Part shown: positions 35,615 through 44,467 of the stretch, one piece after another
Position numbering within the stretch: position 1 is the stretch's first letter
How the letters are laid out: the number at the start of each line of letters is the position of its first letter
Assembly (NCBI GenBank): GCA_032615215.1
Contig: CP128433.1
Coordinates: 620,001-684,000 of the forward strand
Origin: Microbulbifer sp. MKSA007
Lineage (GTDB): Bacteria > Pseudomonadota > Gammaproteobacteria > Pseudomonadales > Cellvibrionaceae
Direction: 5' to 3'
Length of the DNA stretch: 64,000 nt
Position numbers and translations under genes: made by a program
The notes under the pieces: generated by a model
The model's database searches: none
The model's input: the letters and a program-made list of their open reading frames with translations, nothing else
Told to the model about the DNA's origin: nothing

Positions 35615-35962
35615 GCAAAATTAAGTCAAGGAGATTTGATCCTATTTTTGCCCACAGATGATTAGGTTTTTCTATCAATCTAATAATACTCATTGCTTGC
35701 GTAGCTCCTTGCAGATGTTGCAAGCGGTGAGTTCTTTTCATGTTCTAAATAAAATTATGTCAACAGTACTTGGTTTAAGGGGCCATTAAGCTACTGATAA
35801 ATACAATCCTGTTGATTGACTGGAACGCTTCTGATTAGCTAAGAATAAGAATTATTTGTCTGTCTGGTTGTATGTATAACTCTGTATTGATAGTTATCAA
35901 TATATGGAAGCATTTATTACTTCAATTTTTATTTATTTTTCTCAATCTAAAAGGAGTTAAGA
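35615..35962. other. AT-rich intergenic region between galE and the metallopeptidase
   Basis: 348 bp with the probable galE terminator in its first third, then AT-rich DNA that presumably holds the metallopeptidase promoter. A clean AAGGAG (35951-35956) precedes the TTG start. No other element was recognised. Confidence 0.5.
35689..35740 (+). terminator. Probable galE terminator
   Basis: CTCATTGCTTGC (35689-35700) pairs fully with GCAAGCGGTGAG (35720-35731) if two G-U pairs are allowed, with a 19-nt loop. TTCTTTTC follows. It lies 75 nt after the galE stop. Confidence 0.55.
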
Positions 35963-37287
35963 TTGAAATATATTCAGTTTTTACTGTTATTTTTAACTGG
36001 TTTTTCAGCTTTAGCTGAAGATATATCTGGGGTGGATATCGCGATTGAGAAGCAGGGCGATAAGCTCTGGAAGCTTACCTATCAAATGGATAGGCCGGCA
36101 AGCCGGATTAGCTTTGTACGTAACCCGGATGCCTCTCGTATAAAACACTGGAAGTCTGTGTCACCAGAATTTGAATTAGTTTCTATGGATGGTGAAGAGT
36201 TTATGGTTAGAAAAGATAGAAGTTCATTCGAACACATTGAAATTTATTTGACGCCTAGCTATATATCTCTTCCCAAAGACTATGCACCTTTCTCCCCGTA
36301 TTCAGATGGTGGAAGCCTGATATACACAGGCCGCTTTTTTGCTTGTATTGACAACTGTGATGATAAAGTAAAAGCCTGGCGAATAACTATGCAAGTTCCC
36401 CCAGGTGAGCATATGATCATTAACGGGAAGATAAATGTTGGGACCGCCAGCTGGATTGATCGTGATAATGGAATGAATATCTATGTTGGAACTCAAGAAC
36501 CTATAAATACAGCTAGTGTTGTAGCTGTTATTGATAACGGTTTGCCGGAAAAATTGAGATTGTCTTTAGAGTCAGATATTCCCAGGTTAATGAGTTATTT
36601 TGAGCAAAGGCTTGGGGCACTAAGTGGAACAAAGCCGGCCTTGTATGCATCATATGCGAATGTCGACGATAACTCTTGGCAGGGGGGACCTTGCCACATC
36701 AGGTTTTTATGCATTGGAATATGAATGAACTTGATGGGAAATTTTCCGACCCTAACTTTATTAATGAAACCATTTGGTTTTTTGCTCATGAGGTCGCACA
36801 TTTATACCAGCAGGGTAGTGAAACAGGATTGTATGGTGATGCAAATGAAACGTGGTTACATGAAGGGAATGCGGATTGGTTAGCCGCGCTGGCTTTATTA
36901 GATTTGTATCCCGAGTCATCAAAATATGTCTCTAATAAAATTAAGGCTTTTAAGGAAAGTTGCACAAAAGGTGTAAAAGAGATTCCTTTGGTTGAGGCTG
37001 CTAACAGGGGCAGGTTTGATCTGTATTATAGCTGTGGTCTGCTCATACATCGAGCAATTGACCTGTTTCTGCAAGGTGAAAATACTGATCCTTCAAATAT
37101 TTTTTCAATGTGGAGCAGTTTTCGTCAAGAGGTCGAGGGCGGCGGAGAAAAAGGCGCTGATACTTTCTTGGTGCTTCTCAGCCAGAGGGAAGGAGCAGCG
37201 GAACTTGTTAATTCTATTGAGCTTTTACTTGATGGGAAACCGTCGAGTGTAGGAGTTGCTTTGGATCAATTAACTTATGGCTTATAA
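35963..37287 (+). pseudogene. Exported HExxH metallopeptidase, reading frame broken by a -1 shift
   Basis: Two overlapping frames together make one protein of about 441 residues. The first (35963-36724) starts at TTG with AAGGAG upstream and has a signal peptide (MKYIQFLLLFLTGFSALA) and an N-terminal beta-rich domain. The second, carrying the zinc-peptidase motif FAHEVAHLYQQ and the downstream WLHEGNADWL glutamate, continues to 37287 in the -1 frame. Adding one base to the G6 run at 36682-36687 restores a continuous SWQGGTLPHQ. The zinc site resembles gluzincins (M1-like). The break may be a sequencing undercall, true inactivation, phase variation, or -1 frameshifting, since codons CAG-GGG-GGA form a slippery G-GGG-GGA. 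Confidence 0.75.
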
Positions 37288-37304
37288 GGTTATTCAAGCT
37301 AGGT

Positions 37305-37351
37305 AAACTGACAGTTACACTCCCAGGTGATAACTGTCAGTTTATTTTTTT
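37305..37351 (+). terminator. Terminator after the metallopeptidase gene
   Basis: A perfect 13-bp stem AAACTGACAGTTA (37305-37317) / TAACTGTCAGTTT (37331-37343) is followed by a T-rich tract to 37351. Confidence 0.88.
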
Positions 37352-37401
37352 AGATTCGGTCGGTTTAAATTCTTCTTTTAGGCTTCAGGGCGAAGTGATT
37401 T

Positions 37402-38214
37402 TTATAAGCTGCAGTCTGTACAAAAAAATTCTTCATCACTTAATCGCATTGCAGTCAGGTACCCTCCCCAAACGCAACCTGTGTCTAGGGCATAGATATT
37501 CTCAGTATCTGCGCGGCCTTCCAGGGCAGCCCAATGCCCAAAAATAACCTTGTCATTTCTGGTTTTTCGATTGGGAAAGCTAAACCATGGCTGGTATTCA
37601 CCGTGAGAGGCCTGGACCCCCTTTTTATTGATTAGATCCAGAGTGCCATCAGCCTTACAAAATCGCATTCTTGTGAAGTAATTGGTAATGGACCGCAGGC
37701 GTTCGATGCCGATCAAATGATCATCCCAACAGTGTGGCTCATTACCGTACATGCCATAAAAATATGCCTTTGCCATAGCTTCGTCGGCGAGGGCCTTATG
37801 CACTTCAGTGGCGAGCTTTTGCGCTTTAGTAACGCTCCAAATGGGGGGGATACCCGCATGCACCATGGTGTACCCCTTCTTATGTACTAGAAGGGGTAGG
37901 CTTTGTAGCCACTCCAGTAACTTATCAGAATCTTTTGCTTTTAAAACCTTGGCAAGGTCGTGCTCTTTTTCAGACAGAGATTTAGCGCCATGGGCGATCG
38001 CCAGTAAATGGAGATCATGGTTGCCCAACACTGCTGTAACCTGCTGGCGGTGCTGATAGAGATAGCGAAGGGTGCTCAGGCTATCCTCACCCCGGTGAAC
38101 CAAGTCTCCGGCAAGCCAGAGTTTGTCACGGTCAGCACTAAAATTGATTTTCTTAAGAAGGCTTTGAAAAGCTGCAAAGCATCCTTGAATATCTCCGATG
38201 GCGTAAGTTGCCAA
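37402..38214 (-). CDS. apaH: Bis(5'-nucleosyl)-tetraphosphatase ApaH (symmetrical)
   Basis: A 270-residue phosphoesterase that splits Ap4A into two ADP and also removes Np4 caps from RNA in E. coli. Metal-binding motifs GDIQG, GDLVHRG and GNHDLHLLA are in order. I choose TTG at 38214, giving M-A-T-Y-A-I-G-D like other ApaH proteins; GGGGGGAA lies just upstream as ribosome site, and an in-frame TTG four codons earlier would place that site inside the gene. It ends the lptD-surA-pdxA-rsmA-apaH group. ApaG, which lies between rsmA and apaH in E. coli, is absent; the gap is only 27 nt. Confidence 0.93.
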   Translation of the reverse strand: MATYAIGDIQGCFAAFQSLLKKINFSADRDKLWLAGDLVHRGEDSLSTLRYLYQHRQQVTAVLGNHDLHLLAIAHGAKSLSEKEHDLAKVLKAKDSDKLLEWLQSLPLLVHKKGYTMVHAGIPPIWSVTKAQKLATEVHKALADEAMAKAYFYGMYGNEPHCWDDHLIGIERLRSITNYFTRMRFCKADGTLDLINKKGVQASHGEYQPWFSFPNRKTRNDKVIFGHWAALEGRADTENIYALDTGCVWGGYLTAMRLSDEEFFCTDCSL

Positions 38215-38241
38215 GGTTCCCCCCAATAATGTGAAAAATAA

Positions 38242-39042
38242 TTATTGTTGTTGCAAGTTTGTACAGTAGTCGGCCAGCTTAACAAAGTCCTCGACGCTTA
38301 AGGTTTCTGCTCGGCGGCCGGCATCAATGGGTAGCAGCTCGGGGTCGAGATCCGGGAATAGGGGTTTTAAAGCATTGCGCAGGGTCTTACGGCGCTGCTG
38401 GAAGGCTATATTGACGATTCTTTCCAATAATCCTTCATCTTTTGCGGTAAATGGCAGAGTGCTGTGGGGAACCAATCTCACGATGGCAGAATCCACCTTA
38501 GGGGCGGGCCGGAAAGACTGCGGGGGTACAGGGAACAGGCCCTGTACGCGACAGTAATATTGAACCATCACGCTAAGTCGCCCATAAGATTTAGTCGAAG
38601 GCGTAGCGCTGAGCCGATCTACCACCTCTTTCTGCAGCATAAAATGCATATCCTGGACTTGCCCGCGAAAACTGAGCAGATGGAACAGTAACGGTGTGGA
38701 TATGTTATATGGAAGGTTACCGACAATGCGTAGCTGCTTATCTCCAGCAAAGGTGCCAAAGTCAAATTTTAATGCGTCCTTTTCAATGATGCTAAATTCC
38801 GGGTATTCCCTGAATTTAAATTCCAGCATCGGAATCAGGTCGCGATCCAGTTCGACAGCGGTTAGAGATGGGCAGCGTTTTAATAGTAATTCTGTAATTG
38901 CCCCTTGACCCGGGCCAATTTCCACTAGCGTATCTGATTCTTTAGGGCCTACCGCACGAACAATGCGCTCGATAATATTTTCATCGACGAGAAAGTTTTG
39001 TCCAAAGCGTTTGCGGGCTTTGTGTTGAAAGAAGTTATCCAT
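38242..39042 (-). CDS. rsmA: 16S rRNA dimethyladenosine transferase RsmA (KsgA)
   Basis: A 266-residue SAM-dependent enzyme that dimethylates A1518 and A1519 near the 3' end of 16S rRNA, a late 30S assembly step. The N-terminal KRFGQNFLVD, the SAM motif EIGPGQGAITE and the catalytic NLPYNIST are intact. It lies between pdxA and apaH, the usual order. A 138-bp gap separates it from pdxA, so it may have an additional promoter. Confidence 0.97.
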   Translation of the reverse strand: MDNFFQHKARKRFGQNFLVDENIIERIVRAVGPKESDTLVEIGPGQGAITELLLKRCPSLTAVELDRDLIPMLEFKFREYPEFSIIEKDALKFDFGTFAGDKQLRIVGNLPYNISTPLLFHLLSFRGQVQDMHFMLQKEVVDRLSATPSTKSYGRLSVMVQYYCRVQGLFPVPPQSFRPAPKVDSAIVRLVPHSTLPFTAKDEGLLERIVNIAFQQRRKTLRNALKPLFPDLDPELLPIDAGRRAETLSVEDFVKLADYCTNLQQQ

Positions 39043-39180
39043 TGATATATCTGTAACCTGGATGATTAATTTTGCGGTTAAGCCTTGGGGTGCTAGTGAG
39101 CATTTCAGTTGGATACCCTTTAGGGCCTTTCACTGCGCTCACGTGGTGAGGGCATGGTTCACTCTTTCTCCAAGCAAGTT

Positions 39181-40163
39181 TTAGGCACTGCGCAATTTAG
39201 CTATCGCCACAGCCTGAGACAGTGCGGTTTTGAGGCTGCCGCAGTCTGCAATGCCTGTGCCCGCGATATTGAGAGCTGTGCCGTGGTCTACTGAAGTGCG
39301 GATAAAGGGTAGCCCCAAAGTGATATTGACGGCGTGGCCAAAACCCTTGAATTTTAACACTGGAAGCCCCTGATCGTGATACATAGCTAAAACGGCGTCA
39401 CATTCCGACAAATGCGGCGGGGTAAAAAGAGTGTCTGCGGGAAGTGGACCTTTCAGTGATATACCTTGGTGGCGCAAGTGTTCAAGTGTGGGTTCAATTA
39501 TTTCTACTTCCTCATGGCCTAAGTGTCCCCCTTCTCCAGCATGGGGGTTGAGGCCGCAAACGCTAATACGAGGATTGGAGATGCAGAAATGTTCCCGCAA
39601 ACTGGCGTCGAGGATGGTAATAATCTGCTCTAGAAGCGGGGGGTGATAGCAGCGCTCACCTCTTTGAGGGGCAGGTGAGTTGTCACCAGAGCAACTCGAA
39701 GGTCCTCTGCTGCTAGCATCATAACGACACGCTCAACACCGGCTTTTTCAGCAAAGAACTCTGTATGGCCGCTAAATGGAGTGCCGGCATCATTGATAAT
39801 GCCTTTGTGTACGGGCCCTGTAACCACGGCATCAAACTGGCCGGCCAGGCAACCCTCTGCCGCAACTGAAAGAGTTTCCAATACATAGGGTGCATTGACT
39901 GCATTCAGTAGGCCGGGTTTAGCAGGCTCGGCTATGGAGACCGGTAGTATGTAGAGAGCACCGGCAGGTGTTCCCTCTGTGCCTGCTTTGGACAGAGGAA
40001 GGAGCTGAAGAGGCAACCCCAATGCCGCAGCGGTATCTGTCAGTAGCTGGGGATCAGCAATTGCGACAATCTGTGCAGGAGAACTCTCTTGTGCAATCTT
40101 CACGGCGAGCTCAGGGCCAATACCTGCAGGTTCTCCGGGGGTGAAGGCAATTTTAGGAGCCAT
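39181..40163 (-). pseudogene. pdxA: 4-hydroxythreonine-4-phosphate dehydrogenase PdxA, frameshifted
   Basis: PdxA oxidises 4-phosphohydroxythreonine in pyridoxal phosphate synthesis. The 5' part (40163-39630) encodes FTPGEPAGIGPEL, TGPVHKGIIN and VTTHLPL, then runs into TAG. The rest (to 39181) continues in another frame with NPHAGEGGHLG and YHDQGLPVLKF, so all metal and substrate motifs exist but in two frames. Inserting one base into the C6 run (G6 on the plus strand, 39638-39643) restores AITPPLLEQI and a normal ~327-residue protein. Because PdxA is needed for de novo vitamin B6, an assembly or sequencing undercall is more likely than real loss. It lies after surA, downstream of an internal terminator. 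Confidence 0.9.
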
Positions 40164-40187
40164 TGCTATATAACTTTCCTGTAGCTA

Positions 40188-40215
40188 CAAAAAAAAACCG
40201 GGCACAGGGCCCGGT
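40188..40215 (-). terminator. Intrinsic terminator between surA and pdxA
   Basis: On the minus strand ACCGGGC (40215-40209) pairs with GCCCGGT (40203-40197) around a 5-nt loop and is followed by a run of about nine T. It lies inside the lptD-surA-pdxA group and would lower downstream expression. Confidence 0.8.
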
Positions 40216-40239
40216 CTTTACCGCTGAAAAAGCGGCTTA

Positions 40240-41580
40240 CTATTGGTTTCCTGAGTCCTCGGTGGTCTCAGAGTCCGGCAATTTGATCTCAACGTACGCC
40301 TGGTCGCGAATCTCACGACGCCAGTTTTGTAGTTCCTCTTCATAGCGGCGGTTGCGCAGCAAGTTGGCTGCCTGATTGCGGATATATTTGTCGGTCATAT
40401 CCTGCTTGCGCCGATCTTCAACCTGCAGGATATGCCAGCCGAACTGGCTGCGGAAAGGCAGGCTAATGCTGCCAATCTCAGTTGCATCCATAGCCTGGGT
40501 AAACTCTGGCACAAACTGTCCGGGCATAGACCAGCCAAGATCGCCACCGGATAGCATAGAACCTATATCCTCTGAGTTCTCGCGCGCGAGCTCGCTAAAG
40601 TTATCGCTGGCCATGGCCTCTTCACGGAGCTCAATCAGCTTATTGTAAGCCTGGTCATCGGTAAGAATAGCGGATGGCTTAAGCAGGATATGGCGAACTT
40701 TTGTCTGTTCCACCAACTGCTCGCTGGCGCCTTTCTGCGCGTGAATCTTTAATAGGTGAAAGCCGGCATCACTGCGGAAAGGCTCGGTAACATCACCGGC
40801 TTTTAAGTCGGTGAGGGCATCGGCAAAAAGAGTGGGAAGCTCGACGGTCTTGCGCCAACCCAGGTCGCCACCGGAGAGGGCATTCTGGCCGGCAGAGTTT
40901 GCGATTGCCAGGCGGCGGAAGTCAGCGCCGTCTTTGGCCTGTTGGGCTAGGTCTTCAGCCTTCTCCCGTGCCTGGGTAACTTCGCTGGTGGGAGCGCTGG
41001 AACTCACGGGGATCAGGATATGGCCCAGTTCAAATTGAGGGGACTTCCAAAACTCCCCCTCCTTGGAGCGCAGGAAGTTATCGATATCCTGGTCAGTAAT
41101 CTGGATCCGGCGGTTAACGCTGCCTTGCTCAACCCGGCGAATCATCAGCTCTTGGCGAATTTGCTGACGAAAGCTCTTCATGCTCATACCGTCAGCGAGC
41201 AGGCGTTGGCGGAACTCTTCGGGGCTGACTCCGGCATTTTGTTGGACACGGGCGATAGCTTGGTCCAGCTCCGATTCAGAAACGGTGACACCTGCGCGAG
41301 AGGCCATTTGCAGTTGCAAACGCTCGATAATGAGTTGTTCGAGAACCTGGCGGCGCAAAACATCCACTGGAGGAGCCTGCACCTGTTGTGCTTGGATTTG
41401 GCTTGCGATGGTATTCATGCGCTGGGCCAGTTCACTGGCCATCACAACATCGTCATCAACAACAGCAACTACCCGGTCAAGGTTTCTGACTTGTGCGGTG
41501 GCAGTGGCGGCGATCAGAGCGCCAGCTGCCAGTACGGGTGCCAGGCCCAGCTTCGGTATGAATTTCTTAATTATTCTCAT
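40240..41580 (-). CDS. surA: Periplasmic chaperone / peptidyl-prolyl isomerase SurA
   Basis: A 446-residue periplasmic chaperone that escorts outer-membrane proteins, including LptD, to the Bam complex. It has a signal peptide with cleavage likely after ATATA near residue 28, the N-terminal chaperone module (about 30-175), two parvulin PPIase domains (about 185-285, with HILIPVSS; and 295-400, with VRHILLKPSAILT) and a C-terminal helix. The ATG at 41580 overlaps the lptD stop by one base (TGATG). A GTG one codon earlier is the alternative. Confidence 0.95.
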   Translation of the reverse strand: MRIIKKFIPKLGLAPVLAAGALIAATATAQVRNLDRVVAVVDDDVVMASELAQRMNTIASQIQAQQVQAPPVDVLRRQVLEQLIIERLQLQMASRAGVTVSESELDQAIARVQQNAGVSPEEFRQRLLADGMSMKSFRQQIRQELMIRRVEQGSVNRRIQITDQDIDNFLRSKEGEFWKSPQFELGHILIPVSSSAPTSEVTQAREKAEDLAQQAKDGADFRRLAIANSAGQNALSGGDLGWRKTVELPTLFADALTDLKAGDVTEPFRSDAGFHLLKIHAQKGASEQLVEQTKVRHILLKPSAILTDDQAYNKLIELREEAMASDNFSELARENSEDIGSMLSGGDLGWSMPGQFVPEFTQAMDATEIGSISLPFRSQFGWHILQVEDRRKQDMTDKYIRNQAANLLRNRRYEEELQNWRREIRDQAYVEIKLPDSETTEDSGNQ

Positions 41581-44171
41581 CACTGTTTCAGCTCTTCTCT
41601 CTGATCAAAGTTGGCAATCCCCTGGGTCAGCATTTCTGTCACGGTTGAACCAAAGCCTGCTAGCCCTTTGAGTTCGACTTCAAGATAGATACCTTCGTCA
41701 TACTCAAGGTCTTCAGCAGATACAACCCCTGCGAGATCATTGTCCAGCGTGCGTCGCCACACCAGTCGGGTACGGTAGCAGCAGTCGTCATATTCGATTC
41801 CTGCCAGGTATTCCAGTTCCCGATTCAAAGTAAGATCATAGCTGGCACCAGCCATGAGTGAGGTATGAGTACCAAGTGGGAGGACAGTTGAGGCGTTTAG
41901 TTGGCTCACGGTTTCATCTTCATCTTCGTCCTCATCATCGTCATCCGTTGCGTCCGGGCGCTCGTAGTAATAGCTTAAGTTAAAGATGCGGTAATCGTCG
42001 TCAAGATAGCGCAGGCTGAAATTACCGCGATTAATATTGTGCTCACTATCTTCATAGACCAGCTCAGTCCCCAAACGGAGGGATTCGAAAGGGCGACTTT
42101 CGATTCGTGCAGCCAGCTCTGACCGTTGGGTATCCTCAATGTAAGAGTCACGGCCAATTTGTCGGTCACTGGAGTAATAGACTTGCCCGACACTGGCTGA
42201 GAAGAGGTCCCGACCACTAACGGGATCGATATAGCGGGTTGTCAGGCCAAGGGCAATTCTGTCCGCATCGTCGATTCGGTCATTACCGGTAAACCGGCTA
42301 TCGCGGAACAATTGGTCGTAACTGAAAGTGTAAAGTGATGTGTCGTATAACAAGTTGTTACTATTTGGGTCGATATCCTCGGCATCATCACTGATATTAA
42401 AGAAATCACTCTGATCGGCATTGCTACTAATCAGGGTAAACAACCGTGGCTCCAGCGTCTGGATAAAGTCGCGGTTAAATAGGTGGCTATCGCGCTCAAA
42501 GTAGAGCCCAGTATCCAGAATAAACTGGGCAGCAGCCGCATCGGGGGTGTCGTCGGCATCCTCAGGTAGAAACAGGTCACTCACACTGTAAGCGAGGTAG
42601 CGACCAGCAACTCCCGGCTTGAAATATCCCCAGAGCCACTCTTTATCCCAGTAGAATTCATAGTCGAGGCGCAGCCGATCTGCAGTGATAAAGTCTCGTG
42701 TTTGAGTCGTGACACTGTCGGGGTCATCGGTGTCTTCAATAAACCTTATGGTTTGTGTGTCACTGTGATCCCAGCTGGTGACTTCGTTCTGCATAGTCAA
42801 CAGCCAGTCATCCCAGCGGTAATCGCCGTCTATATCAAAACGGGGGTATTGGGCAAATGTATCGAAGGCGTCATTTTCCAGTACCTGATAGTCTTGGGTA
42901 CGTAGCGTTGCTTGCCAGTGCTCGCTGCGCAGTTGCCCCTGAACTTTCTGGCTAACTCGGGTTTCTGCATTGATATCGAGGTTGGCCGTGCTTAAATCAC
43001 GGAAATAGTCTGGGTCGCTGACCTTGGTGTAGTCGATATCGGTACGCCAGACGCTACCGCTGTAGCCCCCTTGCTGCTCCAAACTGATCAGCCAGCGGTC
43101 ATCACCTTTGTAGGGGAGAACCAGGTCCTCAGGGAAGCCCTCATCAATCAGGTCCTGGGCAAGGTTATTATTGCCGCCATCGTCGTCGGGGAGATCGGCA
43201 AGACGGATTTCTGTACTAAACATTTCTGCCAGGTGCCTGAACTCAACCTCTAGCCCGGCTCCGCGATATTGGATGTAACGCGGGGAAATGGTGGCGTCCA
43301 TCTGCGGGGCAATATTCCAGTAGTAGGGAATGGAGAGGTCCCAGCCATTCTTATCGCTGTTGCTGAGTGTGGGAAACAGGAAGCCGGACATGCGCGCATC
43401 GCCTACAGGAAAGCGGAAATACGGCAGGTATAAGACAGGAACGTCCAGAATCTCCAGGCGCACATCCCGTGCAGTCCCCTGGCTTTCTACTTCATCAATA
43501 TTGATCTCGCGGCCCGTAAGTTGCCAGAATTCACGCCCGGGCTCACAGCGGGTATATGTGCCCTCTGTCAGGGTTAGCTCACCACTGGTTTGACGTGCAG
43601 CTAGCTCGGCGTCCCCATGAATAAAAGCATCGTGTACCACATAGGTAGCATCCTCAATAGAGGCCGCTTCGCTTTCGGTATGGACTTCAGCGGAGGAGCC
43701 GCGGATCAGTAAACCTGGCTCCCGAAGCTCAACCGCACCATCTAAAGTAGCGATATTTTCCGGGCGATTCAGTTTGACCTGGTCGGCGAAGAGCTGTCGG
43801 TAACCTTGGGTAATATGTACATTCCCGCTCAGCTCGGCTGAACCATCTTCCAGCCACTGGGATTTCTCAGCAGTGGCTCTGAGCGGGGCCTCCCCAGGGG
43901 GCAGGTCAGAACCGGGATAGTTGCGCGGAGGGGCCACAAAGGCGCCAGAGCACACCGCAGGTAAATTGGCTAGCTCCTCCGGGGTTAGCTCAGAGCGGGG
44001 CAACCAGTCCAAGTACAAATAGGGGTTGTAGTCGGGATCAGGATACGGTTCGCCCTGATTGGCTTGCGCCCACAAGGGCTGAGCAGCGATCAGGCCGAGA
44101 GCGATGGAGCGGGCTTGGGAGTTATTAGCAATCGCCAGAGCGAGGCGACGCCACCGGGAGACTTCAAGCAT
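41580..44171 (-). CDS. lptD: LPS-assembly outer-membrane protein LptD
   Basis: An 863-residue outer-membrane barrel that, with LptE, inserts LPS into the outer leaflet. It has a signal peptide (about 1-36, ending AQPLWAQA), an OstA/LptA-like N-terminal domain (about 95-230) and a C-terminal barrel. The cysteines needed for the interdomain disulphides are visible: one near residue 75 (PAVCSGAF) and the adjacent pair in YDDCCYRTR near 815. A very acidic run of D and E (about residues 745-757) lies in a strand-connecting segment. The ATG at 44171 is used; a TTG precedes it by one codon. It is first in the operon and coupled to surA. Confidence 0.96.
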   Translation of the reverse strand: MLEVSRWRRLALAIANNSQARSIALGLIAAQPLWAQANQGEPYPDPDYNPYLYLDWLPRSELTPEELANLPAVCSGAFVAPPRNYPGSDLPPGEAPLRATAEKSQWLEDGSAELSGNVHITQGYRQLFADQVKLNRPENIATLDGAVELREPGLLIRGSSAEVHTESEAASIEDATYVVHDAFIHGDAELAARQTSGELTLTEGTYTRCEPGREFWQLTGREINIDEVESQGTARDVRLEILDVPVLYLPYFRFPVGDARMSGFLFPTLSNSDKNGWDLSIPYYWNIAPQMDATISPRYIQYRGAGLEVEFRHLAEMFSTEIRLADLPDDDGGNNNLAQDLIDEGFPEDLVLPYKGDDRWLISLEQQGGYSGSVWRTDIDYTKVSDPDYFRDLSTANLDINAETRVSQKVQGQLRSEHWQATLRTQDYQVLENDAFDTFAQYPRFDIDGDYRWDDWLLTMQNEVTSWDHSDTQTIRFIEDTDDPDSVTTQTRDFITADRLRLDYEFYWDKEWLWGYFKPGVAGRYLAYSVSDLFLPEDADDTPDAAAAQFILDTGLYFERDSHLFNRDFIQTLEPRLFTLISSNADQSDFFNISDDAEDIDPNSNNLLYDTSLYTFSYDQLFRDSRFTGNDRIDDADRIALGLTTRYIDPVSGRDLFSASVGQVYYSSDRQIGRDSYIEDTQRSELAARIESRPFESLRLGTELVYEDSEHNINRGNFSLRYLDDDYRIFNLSYYYERPDATDDDDEDEDEDETVSQLNASTVLPLGTHTSLMAGASYDLTLNRELEYLAGIEYDDCCYRTRLVWRRTLDNDLAGVVSAEDLEYDEGIYLEVELKGLAGFGSTVTEMLTQGIANFDQREELKQ

Positions 44172-44467
44172 CAAACGATATGTTCCAGCTATCTTTTAGT
44201 GTTTCTTTATCGATGGATACGTGCGACAGCTTTCGAGCCGGGGCGCGCAAAATCATCGTCCGATTCTACTTGAATGTAGATGTGGTTAATAGCCGTACTG
44301 AAGTCGTAATGTTACAGCTAGAGGCTCAGCTTCGAAACGTAAATTACCTGGAACTCGTGTTCTGTTTTTAGCTGAGGCAAAGTAGGGGCTCCAATAAATA
44401 GTGATGGCGTCTCTGGACGCAGAGAGGCTCGGGGTTAAAATGCAGCTAGAAACAGTTGGAATATAAG

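Noticed and set aside
39120..39180. Separate start for the 3' half of pdxA at the internal ATG-like codon near 39600
   Set aside because: The two parts join seamlessly with one added base and together make one full-length PdxA; a separate half-enzyme is unlikely.
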